Source: JBCCSZ01 sp039199225 (GTDB lineage: Bacteria > Bacteroidota > Bacteroidia > Chitinophagales > Saprospiraceae). Taken from it: a DNA stretch of 19,005 nucleotides. Position numbers and translations under genes: made by a program. Under the pieces are notes generated by a model, which was given only the letters and a program-made list of their open reading frames with translations, had not been told where the DNA came from and ran no database searches. Location: positions 1 through 19,005 of the forward strand of contig JBCCSZ010000143.1 in the NCBI GenBank assembly GCA_039199225.1, given 5' to 3'. Position 1 is the first letter of the stretch; every line of letters begins with the position of its first letter. Positions 1 to 7,737 of this stretch are shown piece by piece.

Positions 1-1
1 A

Positions 2-3000
2 GATATTTTGCAATTGGAATTTTTGTTGCCAGGAGAATACACCATTCGCATGATTGTCAACAGCGATGCCTGTGGTGAATTTCCCGTTACGCGCACCATC
101 AATATTCTGGAGCGAACCGATGCCGATGCCGACGCCCAAATCAGCTCAGCGGCCTCACCTCCCAATGGCAACTGTGCGCCCTTGCTCGGTACCTTTACCA
201 ATCATTCGACCGGAGACAGCCTGGCTTTCAATTGGACTGTGAACCCTCCGACCGGCTGGTCTTTCAACAACGGTACGGACGATACGACGGCCAATGCAGA
301 GATTCTCTTCGAAGAGCCAGGGACCTATCAGATTTCGCTGCAAGCCAGCAACAATTGCTCAACCGACAGTTGGGATACCACCATCATCGTAGCCGGTCCA
401 CCGACCGTTAATTTGTTATCGCCCGGTGGCTTTTGCGAATCGGCAGTCTTAAACTTCGATGCTTCCAATGTGATTTACTTTACCAATGGAGCCCCATTCA
501 CCGACTACCAGTGGAGTTTTCCCGGCGCTACCCCCGCTGGGTCTACTGATCAATATCCCACGAACATTCAGTACAATACTCCTGGTACATACACCATCAG
601 CCTGACGGCAACCAATGAGTGTGGAAGTGAAACCACCACCGCCTCTTTTACCATCTACGAACCGGGGCAGGTCTCTTTGAGTCCGGATACGAGTGTCTGT
701 GTGTCCAGTGGTGGCTTTCAACTTTCTGCCAGCCCTGCCGGAGGTAATTGGAGCGGCATTGGAGTCAATCCCTCCGGTTGGTTCAGCCCAAGCTTGGCCA
801 ATATCGGCTCCAACACCATTCAATATACCTTCAATCAAAGCGGTTGTCAGTCTACGGGTAGCATGGTCGTAGAGGTTTGGCCCATTCCAACAGTGGAGGC
901 CGGCCCCGACCAAACGCTCTGCCTCAATGATGCGCCCTTGTTTATTGGTGCCGGTACGCCCAACGGTGGCAGTTGGACCATCGACAATGGAGGTGTGCTA
1001 CTATCCGGCAATGTCTTTGACCCAATGGCTTCTGGCGCAGGCGTGTTTGTATTGACCTATACCTATGCCGATGGCAATGGCTGTGAAAATACCGATCAAA
1101 AGCGCTTGATTGTCAATGAGCCACCGATTGTAGAAGCGGGCCTGGATCAAAGCATATGCTACAATCCAAGCGACCTACGATTGAATGGCGCCTTGCCAAT
1201 TGGTGGCGTGTGGAGCGGCCCGGGTGTTACTGGCGCTGGGGTTTTCAACGCGACCAGCACGCCAGGCCCAGGCGATTATACCTTATACTATACTTACTCG
1301 GATCCAAATACAGGCTGTACCGCTCTGGATAGTCTGATTGTAAGCGTAACGCCCAACGATCAGGCAGATGCCGGCCCAGACCTTTCCGTTTGCATAAACG
1401 ACGACTACCTCCCTCTGAATAGCGGTACGCCTATGGGGGGTGTTTGGAGCGGTCCGGGCGTAAGCTCGGCCGCTTCTATTTTCGATCCGATAGCGGCAGG
1501 TGTTGGCTTGCATACCCTCACCTATACCTCTGGAGATGGCGTATGCCAAACCAGCGATCAGATGGTCATCATCGTTAGGGATGTGCCGCAGATCGCTTTG
1601 CCGGAGCCTCAGTCGCTGTGTGCAGATGCCGACCCCATCCCTTTGATTGCCCAGCCTTATGGCGGTGTTTGGAGCGGGCCTGGCGTACAGGGCAACACCT
1701 TCGACCCTAAGCAGTTACCAGTGGGTATCTACCTGCTGGAATATGAATATACCGATCCAATGACAGGCTGTTCTGACAATGATTTTTGGCGGGTGGAAAT
1801 CCTACCGGTACCGGTGGTAAATGCAAAGGATACCCTTTATTGTAGCCAGGCGGTAACGGTAGGGCTGCCCGTTGGTACGCCCATCGGCGGTACTTGGAGT
1901 GGGCCGGGCGTAGTGGGCGCACAGTTTGATCCGCTGGCGGCGGGTGGCGTTGGTGTGTATACGCTGACCTACAGCTACACGGCCTTTTTTGGCTGTTCCA
2001 GCAGTGTGGACATTGAAGTTGAAGTTATAGATGTGCAGCCGGCAGAAGCGGGTCCGAACGATACACTTTGTATTGATGCAGGCATCTACGAATTGACAGA
2101 CTTTCGACCAGCCAACGGTATTTGGAGCGGCCCGGGCATTATTGATCCCTTGCAAGGACGTTTTGATCCGACCTTGGCGGGAGCTGGGCGGCATGTACTG
2201 ACCTACAGCTTTGGTAAAGGGAGCTGCCAGGTGCAGGACACGAGAACCATTTGGGTGATTGAATTGGAGCCAGTTATTGCTGGGCCGGATGAAGAATTGT
2301 GTATCATCAATGGTAACATCCGCCTGTCGGGCTACAGTCCAGCGGGTGGTGTATGGAGTGGTACTGGACTGACAGACATTGCACAAGGGGTTTTTGATCC
2401 AGTGGTAGCAGGACCAGGTACCCACTTATTGACCTATACCTTTACCGATCCTATCTCTGGCTGTGCAGCTGCAGATGTTAAAGCCATTACCATTTATCCG
2501 ATGGATCGCCCGGACTTTGAATTGCCGACCATTGTATGTCGCAACGAAGAAGTCACCTTCACCAATTTGTCTTCGGGCAACTTGACCGTCAATTGGGATT
2601 TTGGTGATGGTAAGAATTCGACAGATTTCAATCCGACTCATATTTTTGATGCCGAGGGTATATTCACCGTGAAACTAACGGTAGAGAATGAATTTGGCTG
2701 CATCGACTCTGTTGAAAATCAAATCGAGGTAACAGACCGGCCATTGGCACTTTTCGAGTTGGATGCGTCGGATGCTTGTTCTGGAGTGGTGTTGGGAATG
2801 AGCAACCTGAGTTCCGGCTATGGTTTGAACTATCTGTGGGATTTTGGGAACGGCCGAACCAGTACGGAGGAAAACCCAAGTTTGCTGTATTATTTGCAAG
2901 GTGTTCAGGATACGAGCTTTATCATTACTTTGACCGTTTCCAATATTTGTGGAACGAGCTTTCACCAGGATGTGGTGCAAGTGCATCCGGTACCGCAGGC

Positions 3001-5023
3001 AGGTATTGGTTTGTCGAGCGATTCGGATTGCTCTCCCATTACCGTCTCTTTTGCGAATACGACTGTTGGCAATGGAACGCGCTATTTGTGGGATTTTGGC
3101 AATGGCCAGACTTCTACCGAGCCGATTCCACCGCCTCAGACCTACACGGCGGATGGCAATACCAATATTTTCAACGTTACTCTGATTGCATTTAACGTCT
3201 GTAGTTCGGATACAGTCACCAGCGAAGTGGTGGTAACACCACCGGATGTAGAATCTGTCTTTATGGCTCGTCCAACCCTTGGGTGTGAGTTTATAGAGGT
3301 AGAATTCATCAATCAATCCGATCCAAAAGCCACCATCGACTGGGACTTTGGCGACGGCAATACCAGTTCCTTACCCAATCCGACACACGTTTATCAAAGA
3401 GCAGGAACTTACACGGTTGTCCAGTATGCGAGCACCGTTTGTGGCTATGATACCAGTACCACGACCATAAAAGTGCTGCCCAAGCCCGAGGTGAAGTTCA
3501 GCCACAATGCCGTGGCCTGTATGGGCCAGGAAGTTAAATTCTACAACCAATCTGAAAGCCTCAGTGGTAACTTCTGGGATTTTGGAGATGGCACTTATTC
3601 TACTTTGACCTCGCCGACGCATGTCTATCAAAAAGCGGGTGTTTACACGGTTCGCTTGCGAGGCGTATCCATTTTCAATCAATGCGATGCTGAATACATC
3701 AGTGAGGTAAAAGTATTGGATGTTCCAACGGCAGCGTTCGATCCATCTGAAAATAACGGCTGTGTACCATTTACTGTTTCCTTCCTCAACATTTCCAATG
3801 GAGCCACCTACTACAAGTGGGATTTTGGCGATGGCAATGTGGGGGTAGGAGAGGAGGTGCGCCATACCTTCGAAGACCCGGGCAGTTACGATGTCAGTTT
3901 GATTGCAACGGATGAAAACGGTTGTTTCCACGATACGACCATTTTAAACATACTGGTCCATCCATCGCCCAAGTCTGGTTTTGAGGTAGAACAAGAACAA
4001 TTGTGTCAACTGCCTGCGCGGGTGCTGTTTGAAAATCAATCGGAAGCAGCCGACGCCTTCGAATGGATATTTGGTGATGGAACGACTTCTGTGCAAACCA
4101 ATCCAGAGAAGCTGTACAACAACGCCGGTGTGTACCCCGTCAGCCTGGTTGCTGTCAATCAATATGCTTGTCGGGATACTTTCTCGGACGATTTGCGCAT
4201 CTACCCCAAGCCGGAGGCCAACTTTGCCATCGGCGATGCAGAAGGCTGTGAGCCAGTAACGGTCCTATTTGACAATAAATCCAAGAATGCCAATTATCAC
4301 AAATGGAACTTTGGCGATGGCCAGAGTTCAGAAGAACGCAATCCCTTGCACATATATGAGACACAAGGTCAATACGATGTCGAGTTGATCGTTTCGATCG
4401 ACGATGTTTGTTTTGACACCCTGCGCGCCAACAACCTGGTTCGGGTCGAGGGTAGCCCACTTGCCAACTTCCGTTATGAAGAGATTATTCGGGATGGCCT
4501 CCATTCCGGAACCTATCAATTCATCAACATGTCCGAAGGAGCCGACAGTTATTTCTGGGACTTTGGAGATGGCGAGGAATCAGTAGAAGCAGATCCTGTA
4601 CACCGATTTAACAACAATGGTATGCGACAGGTTTATCTCGAAGCCAGCACCCAGTTTGGCTGTGTCGACGATACCCTGATCAACCTAGAGCTGCCATGCA
4701 TCAAAGGCTTGTTTATTCCCAACGGCTTTTCGCCAGAGCAAGGCATCGGCGATGTCCGCCTCTTCAAACCGACAGGTATCGGCCTTAAGGAATACCACAT
4801 CCAAGTATTCTCCCCTTATGGACAATTGATCTGGGAGAGTACCGAGATCGTCAACGGTATGCCTGCAGAATCCTGGGATGGGACCCTCAAGGGGCAGTTG
4901 CTGCAACAAGATGTGTATGTCTGGAAAGCCTCTGCCATCTTCTGCGACGGAACCAGTTGGAAGGGTATGAAAACAGAAAACGGTGGCCTCAAATCCATGG
5001 GGTCAGTGATCCTACTGAGGTGA
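2..5023 (+). CDS. Giant secreted PKD/WSG-module adhesin-like protein with type B T9SS C-terminal domain, 5' partial
   Basis: The frame is open from the first complete codon (position 2) to TGA at 5021-5023, so the true start is outside the window. Its first visible residues (DILQLEFLLPGEYTIRM) align with an internal stretch of the second giant protein about 376 residues after that protein's start. A full length near 2,050 aa is therefore inferred. Order of parts: two PKD-like domains (about 130-660); eight modules of about 75 aa with GG-x-WSG-x-G, FDP and LTYTYTD-like motifs, each bounded by cysteines (about 690-2500); nine PKD domains with W-D-F-G-D-G or close variants (about 2520-4680); and a C-terminal domain from Cys at 4697 that resembles the gliding-motility-associated (type B T9SS) sorting domain. 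By family knowledge it is exported by T9SS and displayed on the surface. A role in adhesion or gliding is inference; no catalytic domain is visible. Confidence 0.85.
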   Translation, partial: DILQLEFLLPGEYTIRMIVNSDACGEFPVTRTINILERTDADADAQISSAASPPNGNCAPLLGTFTNHSTGDSLAFNWTVNPPTGWSFNNGTDDTTANAEILFEEPGTYQISLQASNNCSTDSWDTTIIVAGPPTVNLLSPGGFCESAVLNFDASNVIYFTNGAPFTDYQWSFPGATPAGSTDQYPTNIQYNTPGTYTISLTATNECGSETTTASFTIYEPGQVSLSPDTSVCVSSGGFQLSASPAGGNWSGIGVNPSGWFSPSLANIGSNTIQYTFNQSGCQSTGSMVVEVWPIPTVEAGPDQTLCLNDAPLFIGAGTPNGGSWTIDNGGVLLSGNVFDPMASGAGVFVLTYTYADGNGCENTDQKRLIVNEPPIVEAGLDQSICYNPSDLRLNGALPIGGVWSGPGVTGAGVFNATSTPGPGDYTLYYTYSDPNTGCTALDSLIVSVTPNDQADAGPDLSVCINDDYLPLNSGTPMGGVWSGPGVSSAASIFDPIAAGVGLHTLTYTSGDGVCQTSDQMVIIVRDVPQIALPEPQSLCADADPIPLIAQPYGGVWSGPGVQGNTFDPKQLPVGIYLLEYEYTDPMTGCSDNDFWRVEILPVPVVNAKDTLYCSQAVTVGLPVGTPIGGTWSGPGVVGAQFDPLAAGGVGVYTLTYSYTAFFGCSSSVDIEVEVIDVQPAEAGPNDTLCIDAGIYELTDFRPANGIWSGPGIIDPLQGRFDPTLAGAGRHVLTYSFGKGSCQVQDTRTIWVIELEPVIAGPDEELCIINGNIRLSGYSPAGGVWSGTGLTDIAQGVFDPVVAGPGTHLLTYTFTDPISGCAAADVKAITIYPMDRPDFELPTIVCRNEEVTFTNLSSGNLTVNWDFGDGKNSTDFNPTHIFDAEGIFTVKLTVENEFGCIDSVENQIEVTDRPLALFELDASDACSGVVLGMSNLSSGYGLNYLWDFGNGRTSTEENPSLLYYLQGVQDTSFIITLTVSNICGTSFHQDVVQVHPVPQAGIGLSSDSDCSPITVSFANTTVGNGTRYLWDFGNGQTSTEPIPPPQTYTADGNTNIFNVTLIAFNVCSSDTVTSEVVVTPPDVESVFMARPTLGCEFIEVEFINQSDPKATIDWDFGDGNTSSLPNPTHVYQRAGTYTVVQYASTVCGYDTSTTTIKVLPKPEVKFSHNAVACMGQEVKFYNQSESLSGNFWDFGDGTYSTLTSPTHVYQKAGVYTVRLRGVSIFNQCDAEYISEVKVLDVPTAAFDPSENNGCVPFTVSFLNISNGATYYKWDFGDGNVGVGEEVRHTFEDPGSYDVSLIATDENGCFHDTTILNILVHPSPKSGFEVEQEQLCQLPARVLFENQSEAADAFEWIFGDGTTSVQTNPEKLYNNAGVYPVSLVAVNQYACRDTFSDDLRIYPKPEANFAIGDAEGCEPVTVLFDNKSKNANYHKWNFGDGQSSEERNPLHIYETQGQYDVELIVSIDDVCFDTLRANNLVRVEGSPLANFRYEEIIRDGLHSGTYQFINMSEGADSYFWDFGDGEESVEADPVHRFNNNGMRQVYLEASTQFGCVDDTLINLELPCIKGLFIPNGFSPEQGIGDVRLFKPTGIGLKEYHIQVFSPYGQLIWESTEIVNGMPAESWDGTLKGQLLQQDVYVWKASAIFCDGTSWKGMKTENGGLKSMGSVILLR
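690..2500 (+). repeat. Eight tandem WSG modules in the first giant protein
   Basis: Eight degenerate protein repeats of about 75 residues each. Each starts with a cysteine segment (for example LCLNDAP, VCINDDY, LCIIN), has a central GG-x-WSG-x-G motif, an FDP-like motif and an LTYTYTD-like strand, and ends with a second cysteine. Order and subtype match modules 1-6 and the last two modules of the second giant protein. The repeat is seen at protein level; the DNA is diverged. I cannot assign a Pfam name. An Ig-like or PKD-like beta-sandwich fold is inference. Confidence 0.75.
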
Positions 5024-5079
5024 TAAGAGCCGCCGAACAACTCACTACTTGAATGAAAAATCAAATTTCACAAAAGAGC

Positions 5080-5108
5080 GCCTCTGGATTTTTTCCAGGG
5101 GCTTTTTT
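5080..5108 (+). terminator. Rho-independent terminator after the first giant gene
   Basis: GCCTCTGG (5080-5087) pairs with CCAGGGGC (5095-5102), giving 8 bp with one G-T wobble and a 7-nt T-rich loop. TTTTTT follows at 5103-5108. It lies 57 bp past the stop codon and separates the giant gene from the GntR promoter. Confidence 0.85.
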
Positions 5109-5128
5109 GTTTGAATACAATAATTCCG

Positions 5129-5160
5129 TTTGTAAAATCGTATACGATATATTATATTTG
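5129..5160 (+). promoter_or_regulatory. Bacteroidota-type promoter for the GntR-hydrolase operon
   Basis: TTTG (5129-5132), a 20-nt spacer, then TATATTTG (5153-5160). This matches the Bacteroidota primary-sigma consensus TTTG / TAnnTTTG with typical spacing. The last base of the -7 box is only 4 nt before the ATG at 5165, so transcription would start at or next to the start codon and give a leaderless mRNA. The box match is seen; the start site is inferred. Confidence 0.7.
5137..5148 (+). promoter_or_regulatory. Palindromic candidate operator inside the GntR promoter spacer
   Basis: ATCGTATACGAT is a perfect 12-bp palindrome. It contains the GT-N2-AC core and the wider T-x-GT..AC-x-A pattern described for GntR-family operators. 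It sits between the -33 and -7 boxes, where a bound repressor would block RNA polymerase. Autoregulation by the downstream regulator is inferred from the position and the family. Confidence 0.6.
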
Positions 5161-5164
5161 ATAT

Positions 5165-5800
5165 ATGCTAACCAAAAACATCTTTCGCACGGAGATCAGA
5201 GAGGTCCTACTCGAACAAATGGTCAGCGGGAACATTCGGCCCGGTGATCGCATCTCCCTTCCCACCTTAGCCAAGCAATTAGCAGTCAGCGTAACGCCCG
5301 TCAGGGAAGCCTTGACGCAATTGACCGAAACAGGCATCGTCACTTACATCGCCAACCGGGGCTTTTTTGCAACCGAGCTGACCGAGAAAGAGGCCATCGA
5401 TGTCTACGAAGTCATTACGCTTTTAGAGTGCGAGGCCATTCGCAAAACGGCCTTTAGTGCGCAACACTTGGCAGCCTTGGAGGCAATCAATGAAAAATTC
5501 CGCCTAGCAAAGCAACCCGTCGACCGCCTCAAGCTGGATATGGATTTTCATAGAAAGCTTACTGAAAACTGCGGGAATCAATACGTACTCAAAATCGTGG
5601 AGGACATTCGGGTCCGGATATACATTTACGAGCATGCATTTATGAGCTCCGAGCCGGTCGAGGATTCTGCCAATATGCACCAACGTATCATCGAAGGGTT
5701 GCGTTCATCCGACCTAGACTTGGCCGTTGGCGAGCTGACTGCCAATTGGCAAATTAGCATCAAACACATTCTTCTTTTTTATCATTCTAAAGCAACTTAA
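5165..5800 (+). CDS. GntR-family transcriptional regulator, FCD (FadR-type) subfamily
   Basis: A 211-residue protein, a usual length for the subfamily. Residues about 5-70 form the N-terminal winged helix-turn-helix: a long first helix, then GDRISLPTLAKQLAVSVTPVREAL, with recognition helix around residues 42-51 and a wing ending NRGFFA. Residues about 75-205 match the all-helical FCD effector domain. D125-x3-H129 (DMDFH) and H172 (MHQRI) fit the usual metal-ligand positions; the expected third histidine seems to be Asn194. The ATG at 5165 is chosen because the next Met (residue 19) would remove the first DNA-binding helix. The gene ends 3 bp before the hydrolase ATG, so the two form an operon. 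FCD regulators usually sense small organic acids or similar metabolites; this ligand is unknown. A palindrome in its own promoter suggests self-repression. Confidence 0.92.
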   Translation: MLTKNIFRTEIREVLLEQMVSGNIRPGDRISLPTLAKQLAVSVTPVREALTQLTETGIVTYIANRGFFATELTEKEAIDVYEVITLLECEAIRKTAFSAQHLAALEAINEKFRLAKQPVDRLKLDMDFHRKLTENCGNQYVLKIVEDIRVRIYIYEHAFMSSEPVEDSANMHQRIIEGLRSSDLDLAVGELTANWQISIKHILLFYHSKAT

Positions 5801-5803
5801 GCA

Positions 5804-7339
5804 ATGAAGTATCCTCTTTTTTTCTTTATCTCCGTCGTCCTTGCTGGCTGCGGAGCCCAACCGCCTACCCCTGTTGAAAGCCAAACGGTGCAGATCAAAG
5901 GTCCCACCGGCGCTTTTTTAGATAGTACACTGACCCCCTACGTTCAGCAACTGCTCAAACTAACCGATAACCCCTCTGGGCTGGCCATCGGCATCACTAA
6001 AGGGGAAGACATTGTGTACGCCCGAACTTTCGGTTATGCAAATGTAGAAAAGAAAATACCGGCAGACTTCCATTCTGTTTTTCACATTGCTTCCGTATCG
6101 AAGCCCTTCACTGCCGTTGCTGTGGCCAAGCTGGTACAAGAAAAAAAACTCCGTCTTGAGGATCGCATTGTGGATTACATCCCCGAGTTTGAGATGAAAG
6201 GAACGGGCTATGAAAAAATTACCATCCAACACATTCTGACCCATACCTCTGGCATTCCCCGCCATGTCAGTTCAGACGATTGGTTGAATCCCATTGAAGG
6301 ACCGAAAGCACTGGAAGAAAACCTTCAAAATGTACGTGATTTTGAACTGGAATTTGAGCCAGGAACAAAGTTCAACTACAGCAATTCTGCTTTTGATATT
6401 TTGGGAATTGTCATTGCACGAGTCAGTGGTGTACCTTTCACGACCTATATCGAGGACCATATTTTGGCTGCTGCAGGGATGCAAAGTAGTGTCTACCGAA
6501 AGCCCAAGGACTTACCTTCTAATTGGGCAGTTCCATATTCCTATGGGCTTGAAACCCAGGAGTGGGCGCCCTATCCTTACACGGGGAAGTATGCACCGAG
6601 TTCTGGCTTGCAAAGCACCTTATTAGATATGTGTCGCTGGGGACTTATTCACCTGGGCAAAGGGCGCTACCAAGAGCATCAAGTGCTGGACGAGACACAC
6701 TTTGATTTGTTGGTATCGCCCCATTACGATACGCCCTGGGGCGACAAAATTGGCTTGAGCTGGTTTTTACAGTCGTATCTGGATCGTCCCAATATCATGC
6801 ATCTGGGCAACGACACTGGCTTTGAAACCAATTTGTACATCTATCCGGAAGATACCATCTCTATTGTTGTGATGGCCAACCGGGATTTTTCTCGCGTAGG
6901 GCGCATCAGCCTGGCAGCAGCAGAATTGCTCTTTGGGGAAGACCCCAAAAGCTATACGCTCTCCGCCCGGTATAAATTTACGGAGGCATTTAAAAGTACG
7001 GGGATGGAATCGGCCAAGAAGGTGTGGGAGACACTCCGACAGGATACGACAGACATTTATTATGTCGAAGATGACGACATTCTAACAGCCGGTGCGGTCT
7101 TGGAAAATGCTGGTAAATGGAGACAAACAAAGGAAGTGCTGGAGTACTACACCCGTTTGAACGATCAGTCTACTTATGCCTGGCGCCTGCTGGGCAATGC
7201 AGCGGCGGGTTTGGGAGATACCCTGGGCGCAATGGCTCACTATGAGCAAGCTTTGAAAATCAATCCCAATTATGAACGCGCTAAAACAGCTATAGCCAAG
7301 CTTTCGAAGGCAAAAGATAAGCGCCCGATGGATGAATAA
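5804..7339 (+). CDS. Lipoprotein serine hydrolase (class C beta-lactamase/PBP-like) with C-terminal TPR-like segment
   Basis: A 511-residue protein. The signal peptide ends in lipobox LAGC with Cys16, so it is predicted to be a lipid-anchored envelope protein. Residues about 45-375 form a beta-lactamase (PF00144-type) domain: SVSK with nucleophile Ser97 and Lys100, ILTHTSGIP at 144-152, YSN at 192-194, and H333-L-G335 as the likely third motif in place of KTG. This family includes esterases, D-aminopeptidases, peptidases and PBP-like proteins, so the substrate cannot be named. Residues about 440-505 resemble a tetratricopeptide repeat (MAHYEQALKINPNYERAKTAI), a possible protein-contact tail. 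It starts 3 bp after the GntR gene and is co-transcribed with it, which suggests regulation in response to a related metabolite. True resistance beta-lactamase activity is unlikely with this architecture. Confidence 0.88.
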   Translation: MKYPLFFFISVVLAGCGAQPPTPVESQTVQIKGPTGAFLDSTLTPYVQQLLKLTDNPSGLAIGITKGEDIVYARTFGYANVEKKIPADFHSVFHIASVSKPFTAVAVAKLVQEKKLRLEDRIVDYIPEFEMKGTGYEKITIQHILTHTSGIPRHVSSDDWLNPIEGPKALEENLQNVRDFELEFEPGTKFNYSNSAFDILGIVIARVSGVPFTTYIEDHILAAAGMQSSVYRKPKDLPSNWAVPYSYGLETQEWAPYPYTGKYAPSSGLQSTLLDMCRWGLIHLGKGRYQEHQVLDETHFDLLVSPHYDTPWGDKIGLSWFLQSYLDRPNIMHLGNDTGFETNLYIYPEDTISIVVMANRDFSRVGRISLAAAELLFGEDPKSYTLSARYKFTEAFKSTGMESAKKVWETLRQDTTDIYYVEDDDILTAGAVLENAGKWRQTKEVLEYYTRLNDQSTYAWRLLGNAAAGLGDTLGAMAHYEQALKINPNYERAKTAIAKLSKAKDKRPMDE

Positions 7340-7360
7340 ACCATCCATAACTTTTTATTT
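7328..7360 (+). terminator. Weak candidate terminator overlapping the hydrolase stop codon
   Basis: ATGGATG (7328-7334) pairs perfectly with CATCCAT (7342-7348). The 7-nt loop contains the TAA stop, and AACTTTTTATTT follows. The stem is AT-rich and the T tract starts 3 nt after it, so termination may be partial. Confidence 0.4.
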
Positions 7361-7380
7361 ACGTATTCTAACCTTAAAAC

Positions 7381-7427
7381 ATCCACCGCATGTATTCTGT
7401 CACATTCACTGGCAGATAGCGGTGGAT
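7381..7427. repeat. 9-bp perfect inverted repeat, intergenic
   Basis: ATCCACCGC at 7381-7389 and GCGGTGGAT at 7419-7427, with a 29-nt spacer. It lies just before TATTTTTG at 7430. It could be a long-loop hairpin or a protein-binding site; its function is unknown. Confidence 0.45.
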
Positions 7428-7664
7428 AATATTTTTGAGTGTTGTGTCGGTGGGACAACTGTGTTTTGGACAAGCCGCGATCCCTGTCACAGTAATTCGC
7501 ATTCTTCCAATTGTTAAAGACTGTTAATAAGCCTTTCTTTGTTGCACTTACCGAGCCAGACAAACTACTTGCTTTTAATGACTACCTGAGGTAAGCGCAG
7601 GTCCACTCCCCACAAACGATCCCCTCCAAGTCACTATTATATTTTTTTGTTGAAGAGCCATTAA

Positions 7665-7678
7665 TGGGTTTCGACCCA
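7665..7678 (+). other. Small hairpin with TTCG tetraloop in the predicted 5' leader
   Basis: TGGGT, loop TTCG, ACCCA: a perfect 5-bp stem about 60 bp before the ATG of the PorP/SprF gene. AAGATTTTATTG follows, so it could act as a weak terminator or a leader stem. It is seen directly in the sequence; its role is unknown. Confidence 0.35.
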
Positions 7679-7737
7679 CTAAGATTTTATTGCTATGCCC
7701 CCGCTTATTGAGATTTTAAACACCCAAAAGCTTGCAT

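Larger units (their letters stand above)
7340..7737. other. Structured non-coding intergenic region upstream of the PorP/SprF gene
   Basis: No convincing gene is present in about 400 bp. Visible elements are a 9-bp inverted repeat ATCCACCGC/GCGGTGGAT (7381-7389 and 7419-7427); TATTTTTG at 7430-7437, a perfect -7 box without a clear -33 partner; an 11-bp palindrome TACCTGAGGTA (7583-7593); a T-rich run at 7642-7648; and a hairpin TGGGT-TTCG-ACCCA (7665-7678). The promoter of the PorP-adhesin operon presumably lies here, but I cannot place it with confidence. A -7 box at 7430 would give a 5' leader of roughly 300 nt containing the later hairpins. Confidence 0.5.

Noticed and set aside
2675..3316. 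213-codon open frame on the minus strand, with others at 1802-2425 and 12854-13390
   Set aside because: They are antisense to the repeat regions of the giant genes; they are low-complexity shadows with no recognisable features.
7665..7678. Possible tRNA T-arm remnant or attachment site (GGGTTTCGACCC)
   Set aside because: The loop is one base off the T-arm pattern, no acceptor or anticodon parts are nearby, and no duplicate of the tRNA-Ser 3' end is found in the window.
7732..7737. TTG start two codons upstream of the PorP/SprF ATG
   Set aside because: The ATG at 7738 gives a normal signal peptide; the upstream TTG adds only Met-His.
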